Shown: positions 35,043-44,901, counted from the first letter of the stretch. The stretch: DNA of 64,000 bases from Paenibacillus andongensis (GCF_025369935.1 NZ_CP104467.1:4719001-4783000), one strand, 5' to 3'. The notes: generated by a model from the letters alone, not told the origin. Made by a program: numbers and translations.

Positions 35043-36248
35043 ATGAATCGATTAGGGCTTTATTGCTCACGATGTTCTGCAAGGCTCCCTTTCCGCTATC
35101 AAGAAATGAAATGCGATTGCGGCGGCACTCTATTAGTCGATTACGACTTGGAGCACATAGCTAGAACGTTAACGAAGGAAGCTTTACAAACACGCTACCC
35201 ATCGATGTGGAGATATCATGAATTGCTTCCAGTGAGTAACCCTGATTGTATCGTCACCTTAGGCGAAGGCTGGACACCACTGCTGCGTATGCAGGAATGG
35301 GAGCAGAAACTGCCTATTAAACATCTATGGATTAAGAGAGAAGAGCAGAACCCTACGGGGAGCTTTAAGTCGAGAGGCTTCTCCGTCGCTGTTTCCTTAC
35401 TCAAGGAAGCGGGGGCTACGAAAGCGGCCGTTCCATCCAATGGAAATGCCGCGGGTGCATTAGCCGCTTATGCAGGACGTGCCGGGATCGAAGCTTCCGT
35501 TTTTATTCCCATGGATTGCCCGCCATTAATTGTGGACGAATGTCCGTTATATGGAGCAGCCACCTTCCTCGTCGATGGCTTTATTCATGATGCAGCAGCT
35601 ATCATTGAAGCTGGTAAACAAGATCAGGGCTGGGTTAACATTGGAACACTGAAGGAGCCCGGACGTGTAGAAGGCAAGAAAACAATGGGACTTGAGCTCG
35701 CCGAACAACTCGGTTGGACGTTCCCGGACGTCATCATCTATCCTACCGGTGGCGGCTCCGGTATTATTGGCATGTGGAAAGCATACCAGGAGCTCAAAGC
35801 ACTCCGCTGGATTGACGGTCCCATGCCAAGATTCGTTTGTGTGCAGGAAGAGGGATGCCAGCCAATTGTAGACGGCCTAGCATGCAGCCATACTGAGAGT
35901 GCACAAGCTGCCGGAGTAGAAGCAAGTCCGACAGGCATGCGCGTACCGAATCCGCCAGACTTGGCGTTCATCCTGTCGATTGTGGAACAAAGCGGCGGCA
36001 CAGCCATCGCCCTGTCCAAGAGCCAAATCGCCGAGGCCACTCTCACGCTAGGTTCGCTCGGCATCTCTTCGTCCCCCGAAGGCTCGGCAACTTGGGCAGG
36101 TCTGCTCGCTCTCTGCGACAGCGGATGGTTGCGTCCGAGTGATTCCGTTGTGCTTTTTAATACGTCGCACGCGATGAAATATGTGAAGTTTGGTTCCATC
36201 TCTGCACTTCCGATTATTAAAAGCTATGAGGAGTATCTCCGTCTGTAG
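35043..36248 (+). CDS. thrC: threonine synthase
   Basis: 401-aa PLP enzyme of fold type II converting O-phosphohomoserine to threonine. An N-terminal zinc-ribbon-like segment (CSRCSARL and CDCGG) precedes the catalytic domain. The PLP Lys is in PTGSFKSRG (about residue 105), the substrate loop is SNGNAAGALAAYAGRAG, and the phosphate-binding Gly loop is YPTGGGSGIIG. GAGGAGG lies 7 nt before the ATG. It is not next to hom or thrB and stands alone here. Related fold-type-II enzymes are possible, but the zinc-ribbon type is usually threonine synthase. Confidence 0.88.
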   Translation: MNRLGLYCSRCSARLPFRYQEMKCDCGGTLLVDYDLEHIARTLTKEALQTRYPSMWRYHELLPVSNPDCIVTLGEGWTPLLRMQEWEQKLPIKHLWIKREEQNPTGSFKSRGFSVAVSLLKEAGATKAAVPSNGNAAGALAAYAGRAGIEASVFIPMDCPPLIVDECPLYGAATFLVDGFIHDAAAIIEAGKQDQGWVNIGTLKEPGRVEGKKTMGLELAEQLGWTFPDVIIYPTGGGSGIIGMWKAYQELKALRWIDGPMPRFVCVQEEGCQPIVDGLACSHTESAQAAGVEASPTGMRVPNPPDLAFILSIVEQSGGTAIALSKSQIAEATLTLGSLGISSSPEGSATWAGLLALCDSGWLRPSDSVVLFNTSHAMKYVKFGSISALPIIKSYEEYLRL

Positions 36249-36342
36249 GAAGTGAACTTTGACGTTTACTTGGGTTTGTCGAGCTTGTATGAAAGAGAGG
36301 GTGGCTTACTCTAGCCATTCTTAGCTCCCAATAACCAAACAA

Positions 36343-36372
36343 AACAGCCAGGAGGAAACCCTCCTGGCTGTT
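36343..36372. terminator. terminator
   Basis: Perfect 13-bp arms AACAGCCAGGAGG/CCTCCTGGCTGTT with a 4-nt-class loop. The T-rich tail is on the minus-strand side, so it mainly serves the gene at 36385. Confidence 0.85.
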
Positions 36373-36384
36373 CACTTCTCAACC

Positions 36385-37020
36385 TTATTGACCTAGATTA
36401 TTTTCTTCATATAAGCGATACATCGCTTGAATTAAAGGCTCTGCCGGGTCACGATTCAATAAATATAACGTCATTAAATATTGCAAAGGAAGCGCACACG
36501 TATTATTGCCATCTTCAACAGCTACGAAGCCTGCCTCCAGGACTGGACCATGCTCCTCATGAAGCTCCAAGTCAACATAGATCTTTTGGTCAGGGAATTC
36601 TTCACGCACAGTAGACGCGCAATAAGGAACAATATGTTTATCCAACAGCTCTTTGGCTTCATCTTCCGATTGCGGAGGATTCGGCAGCGGATGATTTTCT
36701 GGGCTTCTCAGCAAGTCGACGAAGAAGGACGATAACCACAGCCCCGCATTCGGATTCGTTTGGAAGTTTCTCATAATTTCATTCAAGAAAAATCCGCAGG
36801 ATGTGGACTTTTCATCATTTTTAAGTGTGAAAGCAAACATTGGACCGTAAGTCGGATTATTGCCGATTTGCCCATCTACTTCATATTCAGGAAATTGATC
36901 TTTCATTACTTCTTGAATGTGCTGAAACCAAGTCATAATGATTTGGGCCTGCTCGCGTTCTTGATCTTGTTCTTGTTCGTTATCTACTGGAGCTTGTGTA
37001 TCGATATCTTTTTCTGTCAT
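36385..37020 (-). CDS. internally duplicated soluble protein of unknown function
   Basis: 211-aa acidic protein with no recognised family. After a Glu/Gln-rich N-terminus, two halves of about 75 residues align. Each has a FPxxxxxx block, a GP pair, an aliphatic strand, a (T/S)C pair, a helix with LxxxM, and an Asn-x-(N/D)-x-A turn. Halves are about 35-110 and 133-210. GGAGG precedes the ATG at 37020; the ATG at 37044 lies before that site. No membrane segment or signal is visible. The two-fold repeat suggests a pseudo-dimer, a fold used by binding or chaperone-like proteins; that is inference. Confidence 0.75.
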   Translation of the reverse strand: MTEKDIDTQAPVDNEQEQDQEREQAQIIMTWFQHIQEVMKDQFPEYEVDGQIGNNPTYGPMFAFTLKNDEKSTSCGFFLNEIMRNFQTNPNAGLWLSSFFVDLLRSPENHPLPNPPQSEDEAKELLDKHIVPYCASTVREEFPDQKIYVDLELHEEHGPVLEAGFVAVEDGNNTCALPLQYLMTLYLLNRDPAEPLIQAMYRLYEENNLGQ

Positions 37021-37110
37021 TGTGGTTAAAGCCTCCTGAATCATTCAAATTGGCACGAATATTCCTATTGTACCGCATTTGCTCAAGATCAGAAAGCTTA
37101 TGTTGCATTT

Positions 37111-37260
37111 TTAAGGACGAATGCGAACAACCCCGACTTCCGAAGCATTAATCGAAATGGCATTGCCTCCTTGACCGATCGTTGCACTAGCGGATTGTCC
37201 TACTCTTACCTTCGTTTTTCCATTGCTGAAGCTCACCTTTTTGACTGATTTACGCCGCAT
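37111..37260 (-). CDS. 49-aa basic small protein
   Basis: Very short gene with a strong ribosome site (AAGGGGGTGATTCT) before the ATG. The product is basic at the N-terminus (MRRKSVKKVSF) with a beta-prone, Gly/Ala/Ser-rich C-terminus (QSASATIGQGGNAISINA). The C-terminal half resembles that of the next upstream small gene (QTAKATAKQGNVLASNAL). No family is recognised. Confidence 0.65.
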   Translation of the reverse strand: MRRKSVKKVSFSNGKTKVRVGQSASATIGQGGNAISINASEVGVVRIRP

Positions 37261-37321
37261 ACAGAATCACCCCCTTCCCCAAACCGTATTCGCAATCATG
37301 CTGCTTACAGGGGAAGAGCGT

Positions 37322-37483
37322 TCAGCGCTTTTTCTGTTTCTTGAAAATTTGAATATTTAAAGCATTGCTTGCAAGTACATTGCCTTGCTTAGCCGTCGCT
37401 TTTGCCGTTTGATAAATATGAATGACAATTACATGCTTTTTGCCAATACGGTATCTATACGTTTTCACGTGAGATTTAAGCAT
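37322..37483 (-). CDS. 53-aa basic small protein, related to its neighbour
   Basis: Begins MLKSHVKTYRYRIGKKH and ends NIQIFKKQKKR. GGAGGAGGAG lies 7 nt before the ATG at 37483. A longer frame from 37519 includes the ribosome site and is unlikely. It shares the pattern QxAxATxxQG-N----NA with the downstream 49-aa protein, so the two look like tandem duplicates. Function unknown; context is the argS 3' side. Confidence 0.65.
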   Translation of the reverse strand: MLKSHVKTYRYRIGKKHVIVIHIYQTAKATAKQGNVLASNALNIQIFKKQKKR

Positions 37484-37586
37484 AGACGAGCTCCTCCTCC
37501 TCTTTGAGCGCATGAACAACAGCTACATATTGCTGTAGATTATGCGCAAGAGTGACAGGTTGTCTCGGCGAGTACATAGGGTGCAT
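37476..37586 (-). CDS. possible 36-aa coupled small ORF
   Basis: Short frame beginning 16 nt after the argS stop and ending with an 8-nt overlap of the next start. The product ends HALKEEEELVYA, where the Glu codons encode the next gene's ribosome site. It has no ribosome site of its own, so it may only be a leader or chance frame. Confidence 0.3.
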   Translation of the reverse strand: MHPMYSPRQPVTLAHNLQQYVAVVHALKEEEELVYA

Positions 37587-37602
37587 TCGATCGTTTTTCT
37601 AG

Positions 37603-39489
37603 TTACAATCGTTTTGGCGTCGGCATACCCAGTAGTTCCAATGCTTGATGCATGGTGTCTTTATACGTTTGTGTGATCCAAAGTCGATGGGACATGCTTT
37701 CTTCACTTCCTTTTAAGACCGGACAAACACTGTAAAAGTGGTTAAAAAGCGAAGCTAGCTCGAAGGCATAATGGCACAGTAAACTAGGCGCCAATTGCTT
37801 AGTAGCCGTTTCCAGTGTTTCGGGCCAATAGGCGATGTGTCTCAAAAGTTGGTATTCCTGATCTTCCAAAAGAGTCCCATCGAACTTAGCCTCCATCCTA
37901 AGATGACGAGTATCTTTCTTCGCTTTGTCCAAAATACGATTTGCTCTTGTGTAGGCATAAAGCAAGTAGACACCCGTGTTCCCTGTTATTTCCGTCGCTT
38001 GCTCTAAGTCAAAAACAACTTCCGTCTGCAGCTGATATTTCAGCAAATAATATCGGATCGCAGCTGAAGCTATCGATCTGCTGGAAATCCCCGCTTTTCT
38101 TGAGCGTTTAGCGTCAATGACCCTTTCCATGTGATCAAGTAGGTCCGCGACTTTAATCCCAATTCCTTGGCGCCCAGACATCGCATAGGAGCTTTTGGCA
38201 TCCGAAATGTCAATCCCCAGTCCTGCCGCAGTATCTGGACTCAAGGAAACGACTCCGTAGCTCACGTGCTTAAGCTGACTCGCCTGCTGCTCATAGCCCA
38301 GCACTTCTAGTGCTAGCTTCACCATCTCCTGCGGGTATTGCTGACGATAGTCAATGACATTAATGACGATATCCGCTTGCCCGATCGATTTCTTCCTGCC
38401 TTGGGAAGCTGTGGACCACAGTCCGTCTTCCCATTTTTTATAGACAAAATCATTCGGCAGCACACCGAATTTCCATAGATGATAGGCAATATCCTTCGCT
38501 GTATACGTTAAAATACCATTGGAACGAACAAGCACTTTATCCCCTTGATAATCCGTGCTTTCCCCAGCTGTAACAGCCCCTTCTTCTAGATTCTTCAGCA
38601 CCCAGCAGCCTGCCAATTTCCCATCCGTCACCTTATGAAACATGTCTGTTTGCGTCAGCAGTTCGAAGGTCGAATCCCAGAGTCCCGCTCTCACAATACT
38701 GCTTTCCCAAACCAGTACATCGTAGTGAATGCCGAATTGCTTCATTTCTTCCAACTGCTCGCGAACGATCCTTTCCGCTACCAAAGCACCCATCCAAGCA
38801 AGATTGGAATGCCCGCTCTCTAGTGCATGTAGAACGGTAGAACGCTGAGCTACAAGCTCCGGCTGCACTTTGTAAGCCTGATTCACCTTCGCGTAGGTCT
38901 CCCAACAAAAGTCGCCAAAACGCTTAAAATTCTCATCTGATTGTGTTTGAAGAATGCCCACCACTGTATCTGCCAGTTGATTCCCCAGATCATCAATATA
39001 GTTATGCACCTCTACCTGGTAGCCTGCTTGTGAGAGCATGCGTGACAACGAATCACCAATACAGGAATTTCTCAAATGGCCAACATGAGCAGCTTTATTG
39101 GGATTGATTGACGTATGCTCAATCAAAATTTTTGTTTTGTTTCTTTCGTCAACAAGCCCTTTTTCAGTTCCATAATAACCAGAAGACCAGGTGTCCCAAT
39201 TTAGATAAAAGTTCAGAAACCCCGGCGGCACCGCAGCTACTTTGGCGAATAAGCCCTGAACAGAGCCGCTCTTTTCTATGCGTTGTTGAAGCTCTAGTGC
39301 GATTTGCAAAGGAGCTTTACGAGCTATTTTTGCTAAAAGCATAGCTACGTTCGTGCTGTAATCACCGTGCTCAAGATGAGCTGGGTGCTCGATCAAGATT
39401 TTCAGAGTCGCAGGCTGTTCTAATCCGTACTCTTGAAATAAAACACCTACATGATACTCAATTTCATGAGTAAGAAGCTGCTGAATCAT
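37603..39489 (-). CDS. argS: arginyl-tRNA synthetase
   Basis: 628-aa class I synthetase charging tRNA-Arg. The N-terminal Add-1 domain is followed by the HIGH-type AAHVGHLRNS (about residue 128) and the KMSKS-equivalent AMSGRQG, then the alpha-helical DALR anticodon domain at the C-terminus (NTGVYLLYAYTRANRIL onward). The ATG at 39489 follows AAGGAGGAATTGTCC; the earlier ATG at 39543 precedes it and is in the leader. It is regulated by the T-box leader and followed by small genes. Confidence 0.95.
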   Translation of the reverse strand: MIQQLLTHEIEYHVGVLFQEYGLEQPATLKILIEHPAHLEHGDYSTNVAMLLAKIARKAPLQIALELQQRIEKSGSVQGLFAKVAAVPPGFLNFYLNWDTWSSGYYGTEKGLVDERNKTKILIEHTSINPNKAAHVGHLRNSCIGDSLSRMLSQAGYQVEVHNYIDDLGNQLADTVVGILQTQSDENFKRFGDFCWETYAKVNQAYKVQPELVAQRSTVLHALESGHSNLAWMGALVAERIVREQLEEMKQFGIHYDVLVWESSIVRAGLWDSTFELLTQTDMFHKVTDGKLAGCWVLKNLEEGAVTAGESTDYQGDKVLVRSNGILTYTAKDIAYHLWKFGVLPNDFVYKKWEDGLWSTASQGRKKSIGQADIVINVIDYRQQYPQEMVKLALEVLGYEQQASQLKHVSYGVVSLSPDTAAGLGIDISDAKSSYAMSGRQGIGIKVADLLDHMERVIDAKRSRKAGISSRSIASAAIRYYLLKYQLQTEVVFDLEQATEITGNTGVYLLYAYTRANRILDKAKKDTRHLRMEAKFDGTLLEDQEYQLLRHIAYWPETLETATKQLAPSLLCHYAFELASLFNHFYSVCPVLKGSEESMSHRLWITQTYKDTMHQALELLGMPTPKRL

Positions 39490-39541
39490 GGACAATTCCT
39501 CCTTAAAAGGATGATGAGAAGCTAATTTTACGGGAAAACGC

Positions 39542-39800
39542 AAAAAAGCCCCCGTCTCTACAATAAGAGACGAGAGCTGTTCATTCCCGCGGTACCACTC
39601 TAAGTGTTAAACCATTGGTTTAACCACTCCAACGATAACGGCTTATGCCGGATCTCCCTACTTCTTACATTCGGAAGACCATTTCCCAGGCCCGCTTCAC
39701 TCTTGACATTCGTACCGGTTCTCACCTGCTCCGGCTCGCTGCGACTGTCCGACAAGAATTACTGTCCTGTTCACCAATGTTGCTTATGAAATTAAGAATT
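39542..39800 (-). promoter_or_regulatory. T-box riboswitch of argS
   Basis: The T-box core AGAGTGGTACCGCGGGAA lies at 39584-39601. The terminator is CGTCTCT/AGAGACG (39553-39572) followed by GGGGGC and six T. The AGAG of the T-box can pair with CTCT just before the terminator to form the antiterminator. The upstream stem I region has the AGTAA-type turn (about 39755-39765). A candidate Arg specifier, CGA, is at 39710-39712, not certain. Uncharged tRNA-Arg would permit readthrough into argS. Confidence 0.93.
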
Positions 39801-39806
39801 TACTGA

Positions 39807-39835
39807 ATATTACAGCAATAATATTACGTTGTCAA
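39807..39835 (-). promoter_or_regulatory. sigma-A promoter of the argS T-box leader
   Basis: Perfect TTGACA (39830-39835), 17-nt spacer and TATAAT-like TAATAT (39807-39812) on the minus strand. The -35 overlaps the last codons of the upstream EamA gene. Confidence 0.85.
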
Positions 39836-40698
39836 GATGCAACTAATTTCATCATCATAATGCCAATGAATGCTAAAGCTAGACCGGATTGTTCCATTAT
39901 TGAGAATTTGTCCCGCAAAACAAAGCGTGTATACAATAAGACAATCAATACATTAAGTGCAACGACAGCGGAAACTAACCCCGTTTTCCCATGAGCGAAC
40001 GCATGAATAATGAAGATCATACCAATGACGTTCGTAATCCCGACGACCATCCCAAACAGGAAGGTTCTTCGTTCTGTCCAACTGGCTCGCGCAGTTTCCT
40101 TGCCGTTATCCTTTGCCCTGTCCTTCAACCACCACAATCCAAAACAGCATGTCCCAGTTGCAAACATAAAAAATAGCGTTGGAAACAATGGTGCAGAAAC
40201 GATGGTTGTCCATTTGCTGGACAAATCATTCCCGGCAAAAAGAAACAAAGCAAGTACTCCCCATCCAGCTCCTTGCAGATTCTTTAATGTAATATCATTC
40301 GAGTAACGAACAAATAATATACCCACAACAATGACAAGGAAGGCAAAGAATTGCCATAAATTGAGTCGTTCATCCCAAAGCAGAAATGCGACAAAGACCA
40401 CAACAACCGATGGTAAACCGGTGAGGATGGCAACTAACGAGGCTTTGCCAACCGCAAAGCCTTTGAACATACTGGCATTGGCTCCAAAGGAGAACAACCC
40501 CATCTGAACACCAATCAGAGCAGACACTGTCCACTGTTGCTGTGAAATAAGGGCGCAGCCAATGCTGACGAGCGCCCCCATGAAAAATGTGCCGCATAGC
40601 AGCACATTCCGATCGAGCGATTGCTGACTGGTCCAATGATATAGAATGCCCCGCAGCCCGAAGCTGACAGCCGCAAGAACTGAAAATATGAGCCACAT
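39832..40698 (-). CDS. EamA-type (DMT) membrane transporter
   Basis: 288-aa protein with about ten helices in two EamA repeats (about 4-135 and 150-287), typical of the drug/metabolite transporter superfamily. Substrate unknown. An AGAGGGG about 11 nt before the ATG serves as ribosome site. It lies 57 nt after the GDYXXLXY membrane-protein gene and may be co-transcribed with it. Confidence 0.87.
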   Translation of the reverse strand: MWLIFSVLAAVSFGLRGILYHWTSQQSLDRNVLLCGTFFMGALVSIGCALISQQQWTVSALIGVQMGLFSFGANASMFKGFAVGKASLVAILTGLPSVVVVFVAFLLWDERLNLWQFFAFLVIVVGILFVRYSNDITLKNLQGAGWGVLALFLFAGNDLSSKWTTIVSAPLFPTLFFMFATGTCCFGLWWLKDRAKDNGKETARASWTERRTFLFGMVVGITNVIGMIFIIHAFAHGKTGLVSAVVALNVLIVLLYTRFVLRDKFSIMEQSGLALAFIGIMMMKLVAS

Positions 40699-40755
40699 GA
40701 CAACGGATACCCCTCTCTTTTAAGCAAAGATCGGGTAATTTTACCACAATAATCA

Positions 40756-42990
40756 TTATTGGACAACACTTGGTTGTAATAATAGACGCACAAGGATCGC
40801 ATCGCCACCAGCAGAAACTTTTACTTCAGCAAATTTGGCATCCCGCTCATATTCATGGCCTGTTCCTTCTGGAATGAAATAAGTCTCAATCCCGTATTCA
40901 ATACCCTCATAACCGACTCTGCCATTCAAGCGAACCTCTCCTGGGGCAAGAGTTTCCCCTTTTGTATATACGCGACGATATTCATATACACCTGTCGCCT
41001 GGTTCGGAGCGAGAACGACTGTAATTTTCTTTTTAGAACTGGAAGCATGATTCATCACTTCAAAGATTTCCGGCTCAGATATCGTATAGCGTAATCGTAC
41101 ATAATCACCCTGAATGAGAGAACGTGGATCAATCGGTTTAAGCTGCAGCTTAATCAGCTGTCCGTGAGCGAGCAGCCACTCACTTTTACCAATTTGTAAG
41201 GACATGGCCATGACTTGCAGTAGAACTAACAGAGAAATAATCCAGCGGTTCATTGCATAATTAGAGTTAACCTCTATTGATTCAATCGCTTCCAAACGAT
41301 GTCTTTTTTCATACCATACCGTAAAGGCAAGAACCAAAATCCCGATGACAGCGAAGCTAATCGATTTGTGCAGAAGCTTCCAGGCCAGATCGTAGTATTT
41401 GTATACCAGGAAAGCAATCCAGAAGCCCATCGACCAAGCGTAAATCCATTTGATGTGCAATTGTTTACTAATGACCATGGCAAGAATAACGACGATAAAG
41501 AACAGAACATTGACGATATAATACCAAGCTGACTCCGCCATAAAGGTTAAAGCAAACAAAGTTAGCAGAAATGAAGGAAAGCTGCTGTAACGAATAGGTT
41601 GTCTGACTCCCGCATTTGCTATGATCTGACCACTGGCAAACATAACGAATAATAAGCCGGAGAGTACGGTAAGAACAATAATTCCGCTATCGATCCAATT
41701 GAAAAGGACGAAGGAAGCAATAATGACAGCGGCAAGGAAAAAGAATATACGATGTACCAACCCAGCAATGTAGATAAAAGCTGCAATTGTAAGAGCCATG
41801 AAAACCAAGAGAATAGGAACATTCTCCTTAAAAACAGCCGCTCCCGCGCCAAGCAGCAAGCCACTAATGAGAATCGTGTATCGCACTAATGAATTTAGTT
41901 TTTTCGCTATAATCATCGCAATGACAGTTACAATACCAAAACCTATAAGCACATTCTCCGGTTCATCAATTCCTAGTACAACTGTAACGATCCCAATGAT
42001 CGTCAAGCTTCCTAGAAGCGAACCAATAATGATGACCGAAACCGTAAGGACACGGACGAGCCATTTGGTAAAATCTCCATCAGGCTTCGCTTGATCCGCA
42101 GCTTCTAGTTCTGAGCTGTTTTCAAGATTCAACTGCTTGGATGCAGGATTCCAAGAGCGAATAAAGTTCATGAATTTCACATTCGCAAAGATGAACACGA
42201 TAATAAACAACAAACTGGCAATGAAAAAGAACTCGTTATAATGCTGGATAATAAGCTCGATATATTTGACTGTCACTGTGATCGAAACCCACAGACCGGC
42301 AAACAGTAGATAAGCTTTGTTCCTTGTCTTGTGTGTATAGTAAACGGCTACCGCAAGTACTAGGATTAAAGGTAAGTTCATAAAGACACCGTACTTTTCG
42401 TACGTTTGCGAATTTGAAGCTGCGACTAAAACTGCCATCCCAACTTGAAAAGAGATCCATTTGAGAAATGGCGAGTGCAATCGTCCCTTCTCAGTCAAAA
42501 CATACAAGATGCCATTCGCAATGGCGATTCCGAGCCAGATGACAATTTGGATGATTTCCGCATCTGAGCTCACTCCCCAACGCCCAAAGAAATAAATCCC
42601 ATAAGCGAGATGACCTAAAATATAGGAAAGTACATAATAAGGCTGCCATCTGGTTAATAAGGCAAGTAAAAATGCCGGAATGAACCATATGGCGAATAAG
42701 CTGTAACTGTCAGCATGAGAATTGTAGGTTTGCCCAATGAGTCCAACACCAACACCGAAGGATATGCAGCTTGCAAAAAGGCTTAGTTTGCTTAGAAACT
42801 GCCTGCCATTTTGACTTGAAAGCCATACGGATAAGCCGTAAAATCCCATAATGAGAACAAAGATAGGAATAAATTTCTCAGAGCGGTTTAATTTCTCCCA
42901 GTTCGTAGCAAAAAAATATACAATGGCGGTTAGTAAAGCACTAGCTCCCAATACATAGCCTAGCCCAATCGCAATAAATTTGGATTTCAT
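40756..42990 (-). CDS. large membrane protein with DUF2157-like and GDYXXLXY domains
   Basis: 744-aa protein with roughly twenty hydrophobic helices (residues about 5-620). The N-terminal region resembles DUF2157/DUF4401 proteins. The extracellular-type C-terminal domain (about 630-740) holds the hallmark GDYVRLRY of the GDYXXLXY family after LKPIDPRSLIQ. The function of these families is not established. The gene is followed by an EamA transporter gene. Confidence 0.82.
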   Translation of the reverse strand: MKSKFIAIGLGYVLGASALLTAIVYFFATNWEKLNRSEKFIPIFVLIMGFYGLSVWLSSQNGRQFLSKLSLFASCISFGVGVGLIGQTYNSHADSYSLFAIWFIPAFLLALLTRWQPYYVLSYILGHLAYGIYFFGRWGVSSDAEIIQIVIWLGIAIANGILYVLTEKGRLHSPFLKWISFQVGMAVLVAASNSQTYEKYGVFMNLPLILVLAVAVYYTHKTRNKAYLLFAGLWVSITVTVKYIELIIQHYNEFFFIASLLFIIVFIFANVKFMNFIRSWNPASKQLNLENSSELEAADQAKPDGDFTKWLVRVLTVSVIIIGSLLGSLTIIGIVTVVLGIDEPENVLIGFGIVTVIAMIIAKKLNSLVRYTILISGLLLGAGAAVFKENVPILLVFMALTIAAFIYIAGLVHRIFFFLAAVIIASFVLFNWIDSGIIVLTVLSGLLFVMFASGQIIANAGVRQPIRYSSFPSFLLTLFALTFMAESAWYYIVNVLFFIVVILAMVISKQLHIKWIYAWSMGFWIAFLVYKYYDLAWKLLHKSISFAVIGILVLAFTVWYEKRHRLEAIESIEVNSNYAMNRWIISLLVLLQVMAMSLQIGKSEWLLAHGQLIKLQLKPIDPRSLIQGDYVRLRYTISEPEIFEVMNHASSSKKKITVVLAPNQATGVYEYRRVYTKGETLAPGEVRLNGRVGYEGIEYGIETYFIPEGTGHEYERDAKFAEVKVSAGGDAILVRLLLQPSVVQ

Positions 42991-43107
42991 GATGATATTC
43001 CCCCTCTCCCTTACTTCTAATTGTACTAGAGATGTTCAGTTTGAGAAGTACTATCTATTCCTAGTACCAGATCATTAGCCTATGGATGATTACGATTTTA
43101 TGACATG

Positions 43108-43130
43108 AAAAAAGCCAGCTCTAGGCTGGC
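43108..43130 (-). terminator. terminator of the decarboxylase and chemoreceptor operon
   Basis: GCCAGC/GCTGGC arms with a short loop, followed on the minus strand by six T. It lies 29 nt after the chemoreceptor stop. Confidence 0.85.
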
Positions 43131-43158
43131 AAGTTATCTATTAAAGGAAGACATTAAA

Positions 43159-44895
43159 TTAATCTGTAATCTTAAAATTTTGAACAGAGCCTTGCAGATG
43201 GGCAGCCATATCTGATAGCTGGCGAATAGCCGAAGTAATCTCCTGAATGGAAGCACTTTGCTCTTGAGCCGCAGCCGCCACTTCCTCGTAGCCAGCAGAT
43301 TGTTCCTCGGTAATTCCTGAGATTTTCTGCATGGCATTAGAAATAGTCTCAAAGGATCTTTCCGCCTTCTCTAAAGTCTCGATCAAGTGATCCGTCCGAC
43401 TCGTGAAAACGGAAATACCATTAAAAATAACTTTAAAATTTTCATACGTATCGTTAATCCAGCTTTGACCTTGTTCGACAGCTTGGTTCCCCTGAACAAT
43501 GCTCTCCATGACAAGAAGACTGTCATTTTGGGTACTGGAAACGAGCTCGGTGATCGAGCTTGCGGCTTTCGTCGATTGCTCCGCCAGCTTCTTCACTTCA
43601 CCAGCTACAACAGCAAATCCTTTCCCCTGTTCGCCAACCCGTGCCGCTTCAATGGATGCATTCAGAGCGAGCAGGTTCGTTTGCTGTGCAATTTCGGTAA
43701 TGATATGAATAATTTCTCCGATTTCCTTCGAGCGGTTCCCTAGCTGCTGCGCGGCTTCTTGGGAATGCTTCATCTCTTTCTGAATCACATTCATCTGATG
43801 TAATGTCTTCTCAACAAGCTGCTGGCCGTCTGCAGATTGTGCACCTACCTTATGGGCCATCTCCTGCATCTCTTTGACTTCGGATGTTACTTCTGATAAT
43901 TCCGTATTGATCTCAACGATGGATGAAGTACTCTCTGAAATGGAAGAAACAACTTCAGCAACCCCTTCGTTCATACTGTTCATAGAAACGGCAACCTGAC
44001 CAGCACTTGAGCTGGATTCGTCCGCAGACTGATACAATTGCGCGCTTGTATTGGTAATGAGGTTGGAGGATGAAAATATTTGACGGATTAGAGAATCTAA
44101 ATTCTGACGCATCTCATTAAAAGCATTTGCCAATTTACCGATCTCATCTACTCGCTGGATCGAGACTTGTGCAGACAAATCTCCGGCAGCAACCTTCTCA
44201 GTTACACGCATCAATTGTTTGACCGGTTTCGTCACACTTCGGCTTATGAAATAAGCAATCAGGCCGCCTAGAACGATAACGATCAAGGTAATCGTAAAGG
44301 TTGTCCATAACAATTCTTGCTGCGTTTTGGGAACGACCGAGGCGTCTAAATCAATGCCGACAATTCCGACGTTTTCGCCTTTACCGTTTTTGAGGGGAAC
44401 AAAGACGGATTTATGTATGCCAAATTCATCCTTGTAAATCTCACTGATCGTTAATTTATTTTCTTTGATCGCGCTGTTCATCTCAGGTGTAAAGGGATAC
44501 TCGGAGCCGTAATCTTCATCAACGCCGGTTAAAATGACAATTTGATCTTTATTTTGAACTTTCTGCAGGACATAAACATTCTCAAGAGAGTCTTGCTTTT
44601 TGAATTGTTCAAATTGCTGTTTAATTTTGGTATAGGCCGGTTTATCTTTGCCTGTAATTTCATCCGCATGTTCGGGAATTGATGTCAAATATTTCGAAAC
44701 ATTTTCAATATTGGTCGTTAATCTCAAAACGAATTGATCTTCAAGCTTCGTTGTTAATTTTTTGCTGGTCAAATAGCCAGAGACGGAGAATGCCGCACAA
44801 ACAAATATCAACAGCAGTATGATACTGCTTGTCATCTTTACCGCGATTTGCCCTCTGAACCAGTTTATTATTTTTGTTGGAGCATGCTTTGCCAC
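43159..44895 (-). CDS. methyl-accepting chemotaxis protein
   Basis: About 578-aa chemoreceptor: helix 1 (about 22-44), an extracellular Cache-like domain (45-185), helix 2 (about 190-212), HAMP, then a long cytoplasmic coiled-coil with the signalling tip [22 protein letters not shown]. The ribosome site GGGAGG is formed by the end of the decarboxylase gene. GTG at 44895 is 9 nt after it and TTG at 44901 only 3 nt after, so GTG is preferred. It is translationally coupled to the decarboxylase gene, an unusual partner, and both lie behind a c-di-GMP riboswitch. The ligand is unknown. Confidence 0.92.
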   Translation of the reverse strand: MAKHAPTKIINWFRGQIAVKMTSSIILLLIFVCAAFSVSGYLTSKKLTTKLEDQFVLRLTTNIENVSKYLTSIPEHADEITGKDKPAYTKIKQQFEQFKKQDSLENVYVLQKVQNKDQIVILTGVDEDYGSEYPFTPEMNSAIKENKLTISEIYKDEFGIHKSVFVPLKNGKGENVGIVGIDLDASVVPKTQQELLWTTFTITLIVIVLGGLIAYFISRSVTKPVKQLMRVTEKVAAGDLSAQVSIQRVDEIGKLANAFNEMRQNLDSLIRQIFSSSNLITNTSAQLYQSADESSSSAGQVAVSMNSMNEGVAEVVSSISESTSSIVEINTELSEVTSEVKEMQEMAHKVGAQSADGQQLVEKTLHQMNVIQKEMKHSQEAAQQLGNRSKEIGEIIHIITEIAQQTNLLALNASIEAARVGEQGKGFAVVAGEVKKLAEQSTKAASSITELVSSTQNDSLLVMESIVQGNQAVEQGQSWINDTYENFKVIFNGISVFTSRTDHLIETLEKAERSFETISNAMQKISGITEEQSAGYEEVAAAAQEQSASIQEITSAIRQLSDMAAHLQGSVQNFKITD

Positions 44896-44901
44896 CTTCA
44901 A

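Noticed and set aside
37476..37586. 36-aa frame as a certain gene
   Set aside because: Lacks a ribosome site and its Glu-rich end is simply the next gene's ribosome site; kept only as a low-confidence feature.
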